Shown one piece after another: positions 25,364 to 33,801 of a DNA stretch of 64,000 nt. Each line of letters begins with the position of its first letter. Within the stretch, counting starts at the first letter, position 1. Source of the DNA: JADYZU01 sp964540965 (lineage in GTDB: Bacteria > Pseudomonadota > Alphaproteobacteria > Rhodobacterales > Rhodobacteraceae); assembly GCA_964540965.1 (NCBI GenBank), contig CAZIOT010000004.1:1-64000 (forward strand). Direction: 5' to 3'. The position numbers and the translations under genes are program-made. The notes under the pieces are model-generated. The model saw only the letters and a program-made list of their open reading frames with translations. It had not been told where the DNA came from and searched no databases.

Positions 25364-27016
25364 ATGAAGCTTGAGCATTACCATCAGGCGGTGCGGGCCG
25401 GGCTGACCCGGCGGCGCCTGCTGCAATCGGCCGCCGCCATGGGCGGCGCCGCCGCCCTGGGCGGCATCCTGCCCGGCGCCGCGCTGGCGCAGGACGACAT
25501 CCGCGCCCAGATCCTGGCCATTCCCGGCGTCGGCATGGGCAGCCCCACCGATGCCGACTGGCAGAAGGTCGGCGAGCTGTGCATGGGGCCGACCAAGGCC
25601 AATGTCGCCGAGGGCGAATTCGCCGGCGTCGAACTGACCTTCATGGGCCTCAACAACCAGGGCCTGCACAACTTCCTGTTCCGCGGCTTCCTGGCCCCGT
25701 GGGAGGCCTATACCGGCGCCAAGATCAACTGGATCGACCTGGCGCAGGCCGACTACAACGCCCGCCTGCAGCAGTCGATCGCCACCGGCACCGTCGATTT
25801 CGACATCCTCGCCATGGGTTCCCCGTTCGAGGGCGACACCGCCGGTCGCGGCCTGCTGGACGAGATGCCGGATTGGGTGAAAGAGCAGATCGACACCTCG
25901 GACCTTGTCGGCTACCTGCAGCCGCCGGTCGGCACCTGGGATGGCAAGACCTATCGCATCACCATCGACGGCGATTGCCACACCTTCGCCTATCGCAAGG
26001 ATTACTTCACCGATCCGACGATCAGCGGCGCCACCGGCTATGCCGAAGTTCCCGACACCTGGGAGGCGATCAACGACTGGACCATCAAGATGAAGGGCCA
26101 GACCGATCCGCTGACCGGGCTGCCCGCCTATGGCTATCTCGACCCGCTCAAGTATCAGTGGGGCGGCTTCGGTTTCTACTTCCTGGCCGACCGGGTCACC
26201 TCCTACGCCAAGCATCCGGCCAACCCGGCTTGGCTGTTCGAGCCCGAGACGATGAAGCCCATGGTCAACAACCCGGCCTGGGTGCAGGCGATCCAGGACG
26301 TGTTCGACCTGGTCGCCGCCGATGCCTATCCGCCCGACCAGATCAACGCCGACCCCAATGCCACCGCCTTTGCCCAGTTCCTGGCCGGCACCGGCGGGGC
26401 GCTGAACTGGTGGGGCGACGTCGGCTCGAACGCGCGCACCTCGGACACGTCGGTGGTGGGCGATGTGGCGGGCTTCGGCATCAACCCCGGCGCGACCAAG
26501 GTCTACAACTGGACTTCGGCAGCCTGGGAAGACCCGGAAGGCGGCAAGAACTTTGCGCCGCTCATGGCCTATCTCGGCTGGGGCGTCTATGTCACCAGCC
26601 GCGTCTCGGGCGACGAACAGAAGCGCAAGGCGGCCTGGTCGGCGGCGGCGCATCTGGGCGGCAAGGACATCTCGCTGTGGATGGCGGCCTATCCCTCGGG
26701 CTTCCAGCCCTACCGCAACTCGCACTTCAACTATGACGAATGGGTTGCCGCGGGCTATGACCGCGCCTTCATCGAGGATTATCTCGGCTCGAACCTCGAC
26801 AGCTACAACCACCCGAACGCGGCGATCGAGCCGCGGATCCCCGGCATCTTCCAGTATTACTCGATCCTCGAGGACGAGATCGTGAAGGGCATCGCCGGGC
26901 AATACGGGTCGGCGCAGGAAACCGCCGATGCCATCGCTGCCGCCTGGGAGGGGATCACCGACCAGATCGGCCGCGACAGCCAGATCGCGCTCTACAAGGC
27001 GTCGCTCGGCATGTGA
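25364..27016 (+). CDS. ABC transporter sugar-binding protein, Tat-type signal
   Basis: 550 residues, a family 1 extracellular solute-binding protein. The N-terminus TRRRLLQSAAAMGGAAALGG ending AALAQDD looks like a Tat signal with a twin-Arg motif. The mature part has binding-protein features (GVELTFMGLNNQG, WDGKTYRITIDGDCHTFAYRKDYF, PDTWEAINDW, AYPSGFQPYRNSHF). GGAGG lies 7 nt before the ATG. It heads an operon with two permeases and is probably regulated through the operator upstream. Length above 500 residues fits binders of oligosaccharides or glycosides, but the ligand cannot be deduced. Confidence 0.92.
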   Translation: MKLEHYHQAVRAGLTRRRLLQSAAAMGGAAALGGILPGAALAQDDIRAQILAIPGVGMGSPTDADWQKVGELCMGPTKANVAEGEFAGVELTFMGLNNQGLHNFLFRGFLAPWEAYTGAKINWIDLAQADYNARLQQSIATGTVDFDILAMGSPFEGDTAGRGLLDEMPDWVKEQIDTSDLVGYLQPPVGTWDGKTYRITIDGDCHTFAYRKDYFTDPTISGATGYAEVPDTWEAINDWTIKMKGQTDPLTGLPAYGYLDPLKYQWGGFGFYFLADRVTSYAKHPANPAWLFEPETMKPMVNNPAWVQAIQDVFDLVAADAYPPDQINADPNATAFAQFLAGTGGALNWWGDVGSNARTSDTSVVGDVAGFGINPGATKVYNWTSAAWEDPEGGKNFAPLMAYLGWGVYVTSRVSGDEQKRKAAWSAAAHLGGKDISLWMAAYPSGFQPYRNSHFNYDEWVAAGYDRAFIEDYLGSNLDSYNHPNAAIEPRIPGIFQYYSILEDEIVKGIAGQYGSAQETADAIAAAWEGITDQIGRDSQIALYKASLGM

Positions 27017-27107
27017 GCCAGGACGGATGGGCTGCGGTCCATCCTGACAAGGGGCGTGGTCACCCCGCGCCCCTTTCCGACCCCGATCCGAAGGCAGGCC
27101 AGCAACC

Positions 27108-28211
27108 ATGAGCACGGGCGACATGCTCCACGTCGTCACCGCCGACGACATTCCGCCGTCGCGCATCCGGGCCGGGCGCCTGCTGATCTGGGGATCTGCG
27201 GGGGTTCTGGCGCTGGTGGCGCTGGTGCAGATCCTGCAAGCCAACGGCATCACCGAATTCGGCATGACCAACTGGCGCCCGACGCTTTACGCCTATTGCC
27301 TGTGGGCCACCTGCCTGTGCATCGGCCAGGTGATGATCCGCGGCGAGCAGGGCAAGCGCACCCTGTTCGTGCTGCCGGCGGTGCTGTTCGTGGTGTCGCT
27401 GACGCTGTTCCCGCTGCTGTTCGGCCTGCTCATCGCATTCTCGGACTGGAACCTGTCCTCGCCCACCGGGCGGCAGTTCAATGGCGTCGCCAATCTGGTG
27501 CAGATGTGGAACGATCCGTTCTACTGGAATGCGCTTGGCAACATGCTGCGCTATGGCCTTGCCATCATTGTCGAATATGCCGTGGCCTTCGGCCTTGCCC
27601 TGCTCTTGTCCGCCCAGATCCGCGCGCGGAAGTTCTTTCGCGTCGCCTTCCTTCTGCCGCTGATGCTGTCGCCGGTGGCGGTGTCGTGGATGGTCGGCAA
27701 ATCCATGTTCGAACCGCGCTTCGGCCCCATCGCCCGCGCCCTGCGCGGTCTTGGGGTTGAAAACGTCGCCTTCTACTCGTCCCCCGATATGGCGCGGTTC
27801 ATGATCATGATCATGGACGCCTGGACCTATATCCCGTTCATGATGATCATGCTGCTGGCCGGGCTGCAGGCGATCCCGCGCGAGGTGCAGGAGGCCGCGC
27901 GGGTCGATGGCGCCTCGGGCTGGCGCGGCTTCTGGGAGGTGACCTTCCCCCTGATGCTGCCGGTCAGCGTCACCGCGATCCTGATCCGGCTGATCTTCAA
28001 GCTGAAACTGGCCGATATCGTCATCACCGTGACCTCGGGCGGGCCCGGCGGCGCCACCGATACCGTCACCTCCTTCATCTTCCGCGAATACCGCGACCGA
28101 TCGAACGTCGGCTACGGCACCATGCTGGCCATGGTCTATCTGGTCATCATCGTCATCGTCATGACCGTGCTGATGAAGATCGCCGACCGCTATGCAAGGC
28201 CGCAGACATGA
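27108..28211 (+). CDS. ABC sugar transporter permease (MalF/UgpA type)
   Basis: 367 residues. The conserved EAA loop reads EVQEAARVDGASGWRGFWEV, followed by FPLMLPVSVTA. Membrane segments include LFVLPAVLFVVSLTLFPLLF and FRVAFLLPLMLSPVAVSW. About 80 N-terminal residues with two extra hydrophobic stretches precede the usual permease core, which makes it longer than typical 290-residue members. Its stop overlaps the next start (ATGA). No ATPase subunit is encoded in the operon. Confidence 0.93.
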   Translation: MSTGDMLHVVTADDIPPSRIRAGRLLIWGSAGVLALVALVQILQANGITEFGMTNWRPTLYAYCLWATCLCIGQVMIRGEQGKRTLFVLPAVLFVVSLTLFPLLFGLLIAFSDWNLSSPTGRQFNGVANLVQMWNDPFYWNALGNMLRYGLAIIVEYAVAFGLALLLSAQIRARKFFRVAFLLPLMLSPVAVSWMVGKSMFEPRFGPIARALRGLGVENVAFYSSPDMARFMIMIMDAWTYIPFMMIMLLAGLQAIPREVQEAARVDGASGWRGFWEVTFPLMLPVSVTAILIRLIFKLKLADIVITVTSGGPGGATDTVTSFIFREYRDRSNVGYGTMLAMVYLVIIVIVMTVLMKIADRYARPQT

Positions 28212-29143
28212 CCGACCAGAACACGACCAGCGCCCAGATCTTTCACGATGGCGCTTCGGACCGCGGGCCGGATCTGAAATGGTGGACCAGCCGGGTGGTG
28301 ATCTATGGCCTGCTGATCATCTGGGCGGTGATCTGCCTGTTCCCGATCTACTGGACCGTCACCACAAGCTTCAAGATGGCGCCGAACGTGATGCAGGGGC
28401 ACATGATTCCCTGGGTCGACTACCAGCCGGCCTGGCTGGGTTGGCGCGCGCTTGGCCTGTCGCCGGACACGATCGGCGAGGCGTCGACGCCGCGGGCCGA
28501 ATTCATGAAGCGGTTCTTCAACTCGACGGTGATCTCGCTTTCCGCCTCGGCGCTGGCGGTGGCGCTGGGGGCGATGGCGGCCTATGGCCTGTCGCGCTTC
28601 AGCTACCGGTTCGGCTACATGCGCAACGGCGACATTTCCTTCTTCTTTCTCAGCCAGTTGATCCTGCCGCCGGTGGTGCTCGCCCTGCCCTTCCTGGTGC
28701 TGTATAAAGAGCTGGCGCTGCTCGACACCCGGATCGGGCTGATCCTGCTTTATACGCTGTCGGTCCTGCCCATCGTCATCTGGATCATGCGCGACCAGTT
28801 CGCCTCGATCCCGACCGAGCTTGAGGAGGCGGCGATGGTCGACGGGTTGTCGATCTGGGGCGCCTTCCTGACCATCATCCTGCCGATTGCCCTGCCCGGC
28901 ATGGTCGCGGCCTTCATCCTGTCGCTGGTGCTGACCTGGAACGAATATTTCTTCGCCTCGCTCCTGACCTCGACCCATGCCAATACCTTGCCGGTGATGG
29001 TGGCGTCGCAGACCGGGTCGCAGGGGGTGAACTGGTGGTCGATGGCGGCCCTGTCCTTTGCCGCGATCCTGCCGCTGATCATTGTCGGCGTGTTCCTTGA
29101 GCGGTTCATCATCAAGGGGATGGCGGCGGGCGCGGTGAAGTAG
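28208..29143 (+). CDS. ABC sugar transporter permease (MalG/UgpE type)
   Basis: 311 residues with the MalG-type EAA loop ELEEAAMVDGLSIWGAFLTI, then LPIALPGMVAAF. Standard membrane pattern begins YGLLIIWAVICLFPIYWTV. An insertion of about 30 residues between the first two membrane segments (QPAWLGWRALGLSPDTIG) forms a longer periplasmic loop than usual. It is coupled to the MalF-type gene by a 4-bp overlap. It would need an MsmX/UgpC-like ATPase encoded elsewhere. Confidence 0.93.
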   Translation: MTDQNTTSAQIFHDGASDRGPDLKWWTSRVVIYGLLIIWAVICLFPIYWTVTTSFKMAPNVMQGHMIPWVDYQPAWLGWRALGLSPDTIGEASTPRAEFMKRFFNSTVISLSASALAVALGAMAAYGLSRFSYRFGYMRNGDISFFFLSQLILPPVVLALPFLVLYKELALLDTRIGLILLYTLSVLPIVIWIMRDQFASIPTELEEAAMVDGLSIWGAFLTIILPIALPGMVAAFILSLVLTWNEYFFASLLTSTHANTLPVMVASQTGSQGVNWWSMAALSFAAILPLIIVGVFLERFIIKGMAAGAVK

Positions 29144-29153
29144 AGAGGGCGCG

Positions 29154-29495
29154 ATGAAGCTGTTCATGGCATTGTACATCGGGACGGCAACCGCGGCCGA
29201 AAAGGCGGCGTCGCCGGTGGACGAGGCGACAATAGCGCGCGGCATGGCGGCCTGGGGCGAATGGGCGGCGCGCAATGCGGCGGCCATCGTCGATCCGGGC
29301 AGCCCGCTGGGCCGGACCAAGCGCGCCTCGCCCGCAGGGATCGCCGACATCGTGAACGCGGTCACCGCCTACACGATCGTGCGGGCCGAGGATCACGCCG
29401 CCGCCGCCCGCCTGTTCGAGAACCACCCGCATTTCGCGATCTTCCCCGGCGATTCGGTCGAGATCGTGGAATGCCTGCCGATGCCGGGCGGTTAG
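29154..29495 (+). CDS. YCII-related small protein
   Basis: 113 residues resembling YciI/DGPF-type ferredoxin-fold proteins: FMALYIG at the start, MAAWGEWAARNAAAIVDPGSPLG in pieces, AYTIVRAEDHAAAARLFENHPHF and the closing VEIVECLPMPG. GAGAGG lies before the ATG. It is the last gene of the transporter operon, 10 bp after the second permease. The family includes small enzymes and stress-linked proteins; its role with a sugar transporter is unclear. Confidence 0.8.
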   Translation: MKLFMALYIGTATAAEKAASPVDEATIARGMAAWGEWAARNAAAIVDPGSPLGRTKRASPAGIADIVNAVTAYTIVRAEDHAAAARLFENHPHFAIFPGDSVEIVECLPMPGG

Positions 29496-29500
29496 CGCGG

Positions 29501-29548
29501 CCAAGAGTTTTCTGAAAACTCTTGGCAAAAGCCTTCAGAAGGCTTTTG
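29501..29548. repeat. Twin hairpins between YCII and creatininase genes
   Basis: Arms CCAAGAGTTTTC / GAAAACTCTTGG (29501-29525, 1-base centre) are followed at once by CAAAAGCCTTC / GAAGGCTTTTG (29526-29548). The second hairpin contains the stop codon of the convergent creatininase gene, whose last residues P-K-A-F are encoded by it. Confidence 0.85.
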
Positions 29549-30281
29549 GCCCCAACCCCAGCACCCCCCGCAGATGCGACAGGATCAGCGCCACCCCGGC
29601 TTCGCCCTTCGCCACCGTCGCCTGCCCCGCATCCGCGACATACCACGGCGCCTCTGGCCCCAGCTCGGCCATGTCCACAGTCTCGGGCGCCAGCGCCAGC
29701 ATCAGGCCGGTTTCGCCCTGCCCGGCATGGTCGAACGGATAGGCCAGCCCCGCCGGCATGATCGGGTGGACCTGGATCCAGTTGAACGGATTGTCGCCCG
29801 CGGCATGGCCGGCATAGTAATCGGCGCTTTCCGGCGAACCCCACCAGCCCTTGCCGCGGGTCGCCTCGAGATGGGCAAAGACCGCGTTGCGGGCGGCAAG
29901 GCGGAAGGTCAGGTCGGTGGGCATGCCTTGGGCGAAATTCTCGGTCTGGTGGTGGATCAGGCCGCGGATGTTGCGGATGCCGGCGGCCAGCAAGCCCGCG
30001 AACAGCGCCTGGGCAAAGGGCAGGATCGCCTCGGACGGGACATGGACGGTGCCCGTGCCATCGGGGCCCGCCACGGCGTAACTGGCCGCGCCATAGGCGA
30101 ATGGCGGCAGCAGGACGATTTCCGGCTCAATCCGTTCCAGCACCTCGGTCACGGCCAGCAGGTCCATGCCGACCGGCAGGTGTTCGCCGTGGTATTCCTG
30201 CACGCCTATGGGCAGGACGAAGGGAACGCCGGCCGCGACGGCGGCGCGGATTTCGGCCGGCCGCATCCGTTCGAACCGCAT
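29535..30281 (-). CDS. Creatininase-family hydrolase
   Basis: 248 residues. Metal and catalytic motifs of the creatininase family are intact: LPIGVQEYHGEHLPVGMDLL (Glu, His, Asp), IHHQTENFAQG in the place of the usual GHGGN loop, and FDHAGQGETGLML (the conserved HAG..ETS-type Glu). The divergent HHQTEN loop sets it apart from creatinine amidohydrolases. Family members also open rings in PQQ-, mycofactocin- and inositol-related pathways. It starts directly after the kinase stop (TAGATG). Its last codons lie inside the twin hairpin. Confidence 0.88.
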   Translation of the reverse strand: MRFERMRPAEIRAAVAAGVPFVLPIGVQEYHGEHLPVGMDLLAVTEVLERIEPEIVLLPPFAYGAASYAVAGPDGTGTVHVPSEAILPFAQALFAGLLAAGIRNIRGLIHHQTENFAQGMPTDLTFRLAARNAVFAHLEATRGKGWWGSPESADYYAGHAAGDNPFNWIQVHPIMPAGLAYPFDHAGQGETGLMLALAPETVDMAELGPEAPWYVADAGQATVAKGEAGVALILSHLRGVLGLGPKAF

Positions 30282-31763
30282 CTACAGCGCCTCCATCAGG
30301 TCGCGGGTGCGGTCATATAGCGCGCGATAGACCGGATAGAGCCGGTCGTATGCCGCCACCTGCCGCGCCGGAATCACCCGCTCGACCGGGTTCCACTGGT
30401 CGATGCCATCGGCGGCCACCGCGCCTGTCGCATGGGCGGCAAGGAAAGCATCGCCGTAAGCGGCGCCAAAGGTGACGCGGCGCACGATCTGGTCAAGGCC
30501 GGTAAGGTCCGATGTCGCCTGCGACCATGGCGGATTGCGCACCCCGCCGCCCACCGCCAGCACCCGGCGCGGCGGCACCCCGGCCTCGGCGTAGGTGTCG
30601 GTGATATGGCGCGTCGCCATGGCGATGCCTTCGCAGGTGGCGCGGAACATCTCGGGCCGGCCATGGGTCAGGTTCAGGCCGAAATAGACGCCCTTGGCAT
30701 CGGGGTCGTGCAGCGGCGTGCGCTCGCCCGAGAAATAGGGCAGGCAGATCAGGCCGCGGGCGCCTTCGGGCACCGCGGCGGCCTCGGCCACCAGGGCGGC
30801 AAAGGCGCTGGCCCGATCCTCGCCCGGGAGCACCAGTTCGCGGAACCATTGCGTCAGCGTGCCCGAGGTCGACAGCCCCGCCATCACCGCGTGCTGGCCG
30901 GGGAACAGCCAGGGCGATTGCCACAGCCGACCGTCATGGATGCGGGCCGCGGTAATCTGGATGATGAACAGGGTCGAGCCATACATCATCATCATGTCGC
31001 CGGGGTCGCGGACGCCGACCGACACCGCCTCGGCCCCGGCGTCGATGGTGCCGCAGGTGACGGGGGTGCCCTGGGCAAGGCCGGTCTCGGCGGCGGCGGC
31101 GGCGGTGACATGGCCGGCGATCTCGGAGGAATAGAGCAGGCGCGGCAGCATCTCTGGCGGGCAGATGTCGCCGAAATCAGAGGTCCAGTCCTTGGCGTCG
31201 ATGTCGTAAAGCGGGGCGTAGTTGCAGCCCGTGTAATGATCGCAGACCCATTCGCCGGTCAGCCGGTAGGTGAGCCATGTCGTCGACGATCCGATGCGCG
31301 CGGTCTGCGCCCAAAGATCGGGGCGCTTGCGTTTCAGCCACAGGATCTTTGGCCCCACCGCCTGCGAGGTCAGGGCATTGCCGCAGCGCCGCTCGATTTC
31401 CGGCTGGCCGAAGGCGGCATGGAGTTCGTCGATTTCCGCCTGCGCCCGCGTATCGACGCCATAAAGGACGCCGTTCATCAGCGGGCGGAAATTGCTGTCC
31501 ACCGGCAACATGCAGGGGCCGATGGCAGAACAGGCGACGGCGGCGATGCGCGCGGGGTCGATGCCGGGCGTGGCCAGCAAGGCCCGGGTGACATGGACGA
31601 AATCGCCCCACCAGTCACGCTCGGGGTCGTGTTCGGCCCAGCCCGGTTGCGGCACGATCATCTCGTGCTGACGCCGCGCCTCGGCCAGGATCGTGCCGGC
31701 GGCGTCGGTGATGACGCCCTTGGTTTCGAAGGTTCCGACATCGACGCCGAGGAAAAGTGCCAT
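30282..31763 (-). CDS. FGGY-family carbohydrate kinase
   Basis: 493 residues of the ASKHA fold. N-terminal phosphate loop LFLGVDVGTFETKGVITD, middle motif GTIDAGAEAVSVGV with the catalytic Asp, and the C-terminal family signature GVPPRRVLAVGGGVRNPPWSQ. Closest in look to xylulokinase/L-ribulokinase-like kinases, so the substrate is probably a ketose or polyol. AAGGAG lies 6 nt before the ATG. Third gene of the sgcQ-M42-kinase-creatininase operon; the 60-bp gap upstream carries one dispersed element. Confidence 0.93.
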   Translation of the reverse strand: MALFLGVDVGTFETKGVITDAAGTILAEARRQHEMIVPQPGWAEHDPERDWWGDFVHVTRALLATPGIDPARIAAVACSAIGPCMLPVDSNFRPLMNGVLYGVDTRAQAEIDELHAAFGQPEIERRCGNALTSQAVGPKILWLKRKRPDLWAQTARIGSSTTWLTYRLTGEWVCDHYTGCNYAPLYDIDAKDWTSDFGDICPPEMLPRLLYSSEIAGHVTAAAAAETGLAQGTPVTCGTIDAGAEAVSVGVRDPGDMMMMYGSTLFIIQITAARIHDGRLWQSPWLFPGQHAVMAGLSTSGTLTQWFRELVLPGEDRASAFAALVAEAAAVPEGARGLICLPYFSGERTPLHDPDAKGVYFGLNLTHGRPEMFRATCEGIAMATRHITDTYAEAGVPPRRVLAVGGGVRNPPWSQATSDLTGLDQIVRRVTFGAAYGDAFLAAHATGAVAADGIDQWNPVERVIPARQVAAYDRLYPVYRALYDRTRDLMEAL

Positions 31764-31796
31764 CGTGGCTCCTTGTGCCGGGCGCCGGGGGGTTTT

Positions 31797-31840
31797 GCAC
31801 CCCCCGGACCCCCCGCAGGATATTTATGGACGAAGAATGA
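31797..31840 (+). repeat. Dispersed element, copy overlapping the end of the M42 gene
   Basis: CCCCCGGACCCCCCGCAGGA followed by TATTTATGGACGAAGAATGA. On the minus strand it supplies the last residues (V-I-L-R-P) and stop codon of the M42-family gene. It matches the copy at 43645-43684 over about 38 positions. Confidence 0.8.
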
Positions 31841-32924
31841 CAGGGTCGCGGATCAGGGGGAAATCCGGCCCGATCCCCGCCAGCGCGGCGGTCAGCAGGT
31901 CGGCCAGAGCCCCTAGATCGGCGGTGTCGCAGGTTTCCAGCGCCGAATGCGAATGGCGCATCGGAAAGGCGACGTCGATGGCGGCGACGCCTTCGCCGAC
32001 AAGCTGGACGTAGGACAGGTCGGTCAGCACGCCGGTCATCGCATAGCGTTGCAGCGGGATCGCCGTGCCGGCCGCGGCCTGTTCCATCAGCCGCACCATG
32101 GCCGGGTGCGGGATGGTGCCGTTCAGGGTGCCGCGGCCGTGGAAATTGTAAAGGCTGATCGCCGGACCGCCGCCGATCGTCACCTCGCCCTTGTCGGCCA
32201 TGTCGGGGGTGTCGCTGGATAGCGCGATGTCGATCTGGATGGCGCAATCGGGCTTCAGCCGCTGGGCGGCGACCTGCCCGCCGCGCAGGTTGTATTCCTC
32301 CTGCACGGTCCAGACGCAATGGACGGTGGGGCCGCCCGCGCGGGTGGCAAGGCGGCGCGCGACCTCGATCTGGACGGCGCAGCCGGCGCGGTCGTCGATG
32401 CTGGTGCCGGCGATGCGGGTGCCGGCCAGTTCCATCACCTGCGGACGATAGACCACGGGTGTACCGATGCGGATGCCTGCCGCCTCGACCGCGGCCTTTG
32501 ATCCGTGGCCGGTGTCGATGCGGATTTCCGGCGCGGTGAGCACGCGGTATTTCTCGTCCTGCCCCGTCGCGTGATGGGCCTTGTTCATGATCAGGCCGGG
32601 CACATCGCCCTGATCGGTGCACAGGATCACCGCCTGCGCCGCCATCGCCCGTTCGCTGACCCCGCCCATGCGTTCGACGCGGATCAGCCCGTCATCCTCG
32701 ACCTTGCGGACAAAGAAGCCGAGCTGGTCCATATGGGTGAACAGCATGACCGAAGGTGCCGCCGGATCGCCGGGGAAGGTGGCGGTCAGGTTGCCGAAAC
32801 GGTCGGATGTGCTGGCGATTCCCGTGGCCGCAAGTTTGGCCTTGATCGCGCCGGCGACCCGTTCCTCGTGCCCCGACAGGCCGGGGACGAGCATCAGGTC
32901 GATCGTGTCCTGGCGGATGGTCAT
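31824..32924 (-). CDS. M42-family metallohydrolase (SgcX-like)
   Basis: 366 residues. All metal ligands of M42 glutamyl aminopeptidase/endoglucanase-like proteins are visible: His in FTHMDQLGFFV, bridging Asp in TSIDDRAG, Glu pair in WTVQEEYNLRGG, Asp in QIDIALSSDTPD and His in MRHSHSALE. E. coli SgcX, also next to an SgcQ protein, belongs to the same family (recalled), so a carbohydrate-related deacylase or hydrolase is as likely as a peptidase. It overlaps the sgcQ-like stop by 4 bp. The last codons come from a dispersed repeat. Confidence 0.88.
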   Translation of the reverse strand: MTIRQDTIDLMLVPGLSGHEERVAGAIKAKLAATGIASTSDRFGNLTATFPGDPAAPSVMLFTHMDQLGFFVRKVEDDGLIRVERMGGVSERAMAAQAVILCTDQGDVPGLIMNKAHHATGQDEKYRVLTAPEIRIDTGHGSKAAVEAAGIRIGTPVVYRPQVMELAGTRIAGTSIDDRAGCAVQIEVARRLATRAGGPTVHCVWTVQEEYNLRGGQVAAQRLKPDCAIQIDIALSSDTPDMADKGEVTIGGGPAISLYNFHGRGTLNGTIPHPAMVRLMEQAAAGTAIPLQRYAMTGVLTDLSYVQLVGEGVAAIDVAFPMRHSHSALETCDTADLGALADLLTAALAGIGPDFPLIRDPVILRP

Positions 32925-33733
32925 TTGCCGCCGCGGGCCGCGCGGGCCTTGTCCATGAAATCCTTGGCCCTGTCGGGATCGACCGCGTTCCAGGTATGTC
33001 CGTCGACCTTGAGCGCCGAGCCCACGACACAGCCATCGGCGATGCGCAGGACATCGGCGATGGTGGCATGTTTGACCCCGGTATTGGCCAGGACCGGCGT
33101 GTCGGGCAGCACCCGCTTGACCCCTTCCAGATCCTCCATCCGCGCCGCCTCGCCCGTGATCTGGCCGGACACCAGCACCGCATCGGGGATCGAGGAGAAC
33201 ACCGCCGACCGCGCGCGATCGGGCAGCGGGCGGCGGTCAAGGCTGTCGGCGAATTCGGCGCTGACATTGTAGAGCATGGCCAGATCGGGCCGCCCCAGCC
33301 GGTTGCGATAGCGCATCGCCTTGCCGGCGTCGGGCGTCCAGGGCCCCATGTCGCTGGCATAGGTGCCGGTAAAGATCTCGCGCACGAAGGCTGCGCCGGT
33401 GGCGGCGGCAAGGGCGATGGTCGACTGCGGGTCCCACAGCACGTTGACGCCGAAGGGCACCGTGATCTCGCGCCGCAATTCGCCGACGATATAGGCCATG
33501 GTCGCGGTCGAGGCGGTGTCGACGGCGAATTCATAGGGCCGGTCGTTTTCGTTGCCGAACATCACCGCATCGACGCCGGCAGCCTGAAGCGCGGCCAGAT
33601 CCTTGCGGGCGCCGTCCAGCAGCCCGGCCACGCCGGCATCGGCGTCATAAAGCGGCGATCCGGGCAGCGCGCCCAGATGCACCATGGCAATCACCGGCTT
33701 GCCGGGACCGAATACGCGGCGAAAATTCGACAT
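32921..33733 (-). CDS. SgcQ/BtpA-family TIM-barrel protein
   Basis: 270 residues. AMVHLGALPGSPLY near the start and DAVMFGNENDRPYEF, VPFGVNVLWDP, TGVKHATIADVLRIADGCVVGSALKVDG throughout are the signature of the BtpA/SgcQ family (E. coli SgcQ; BtpA affects photosystem I in cyanobacteria). The catalytic activity of the family is not established; the phosphate-binding end (VVGSALK) suggests a sugar-phosphate ligand. Start at the second of two tandem ATGs because AGGAGG then lies 4-5 nt upstream. First gene of the operon, behind the divergent GntR operator. Confidence 0.9.
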   Translation of the reverse strand: MSNFRRVFGPGKPVIAMVHLGALPGSPLYDADAGVAGLLDGARKDLAALQAAGVDAVMFGNENDRPYEFAVDTASTATMAYIVGELRREITVPFGVNVLWDPQSTIALAAATGAAFVREIFTGTYASDMGPWTPDAGKAMRYRNRLGRPDLAMLYNVSAEFADSLDRRPLPDRARSAVFSSIPDAVLVSGQITGEAARMEDLEGVKRVLPDTPVLANTGVKHATIADVLRIADGCVVGSALKVDGHTWNAVDPDRAKDFMDKARAARGGK

Positions 33734-33769
33734 CATCCCTCCTGTCGGGGATGGTTTCCCCTGCGAGTC

Positions 33770-33787
33770 ACACTAGCATGTTAGTGT
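33770..33787. promoter_or_regulatory. GntR-type operator, copy 2 (sgcQ / aldo-keto reductase)
   Basis: The 18-bp near-palindrome ACACTAGCATGTTAGTGT has one mismatched pair and the core CTAGCATGTTAG, one base from the copy at 37468. It lies in the 68-bp gap between the divergent sgcQ-like operon and the aldo/keto reductase gene, so one site can control both. Confidence 0.7.
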
Positions 33788-33801
33788 CAGGGGCGGAGGG
33801 A

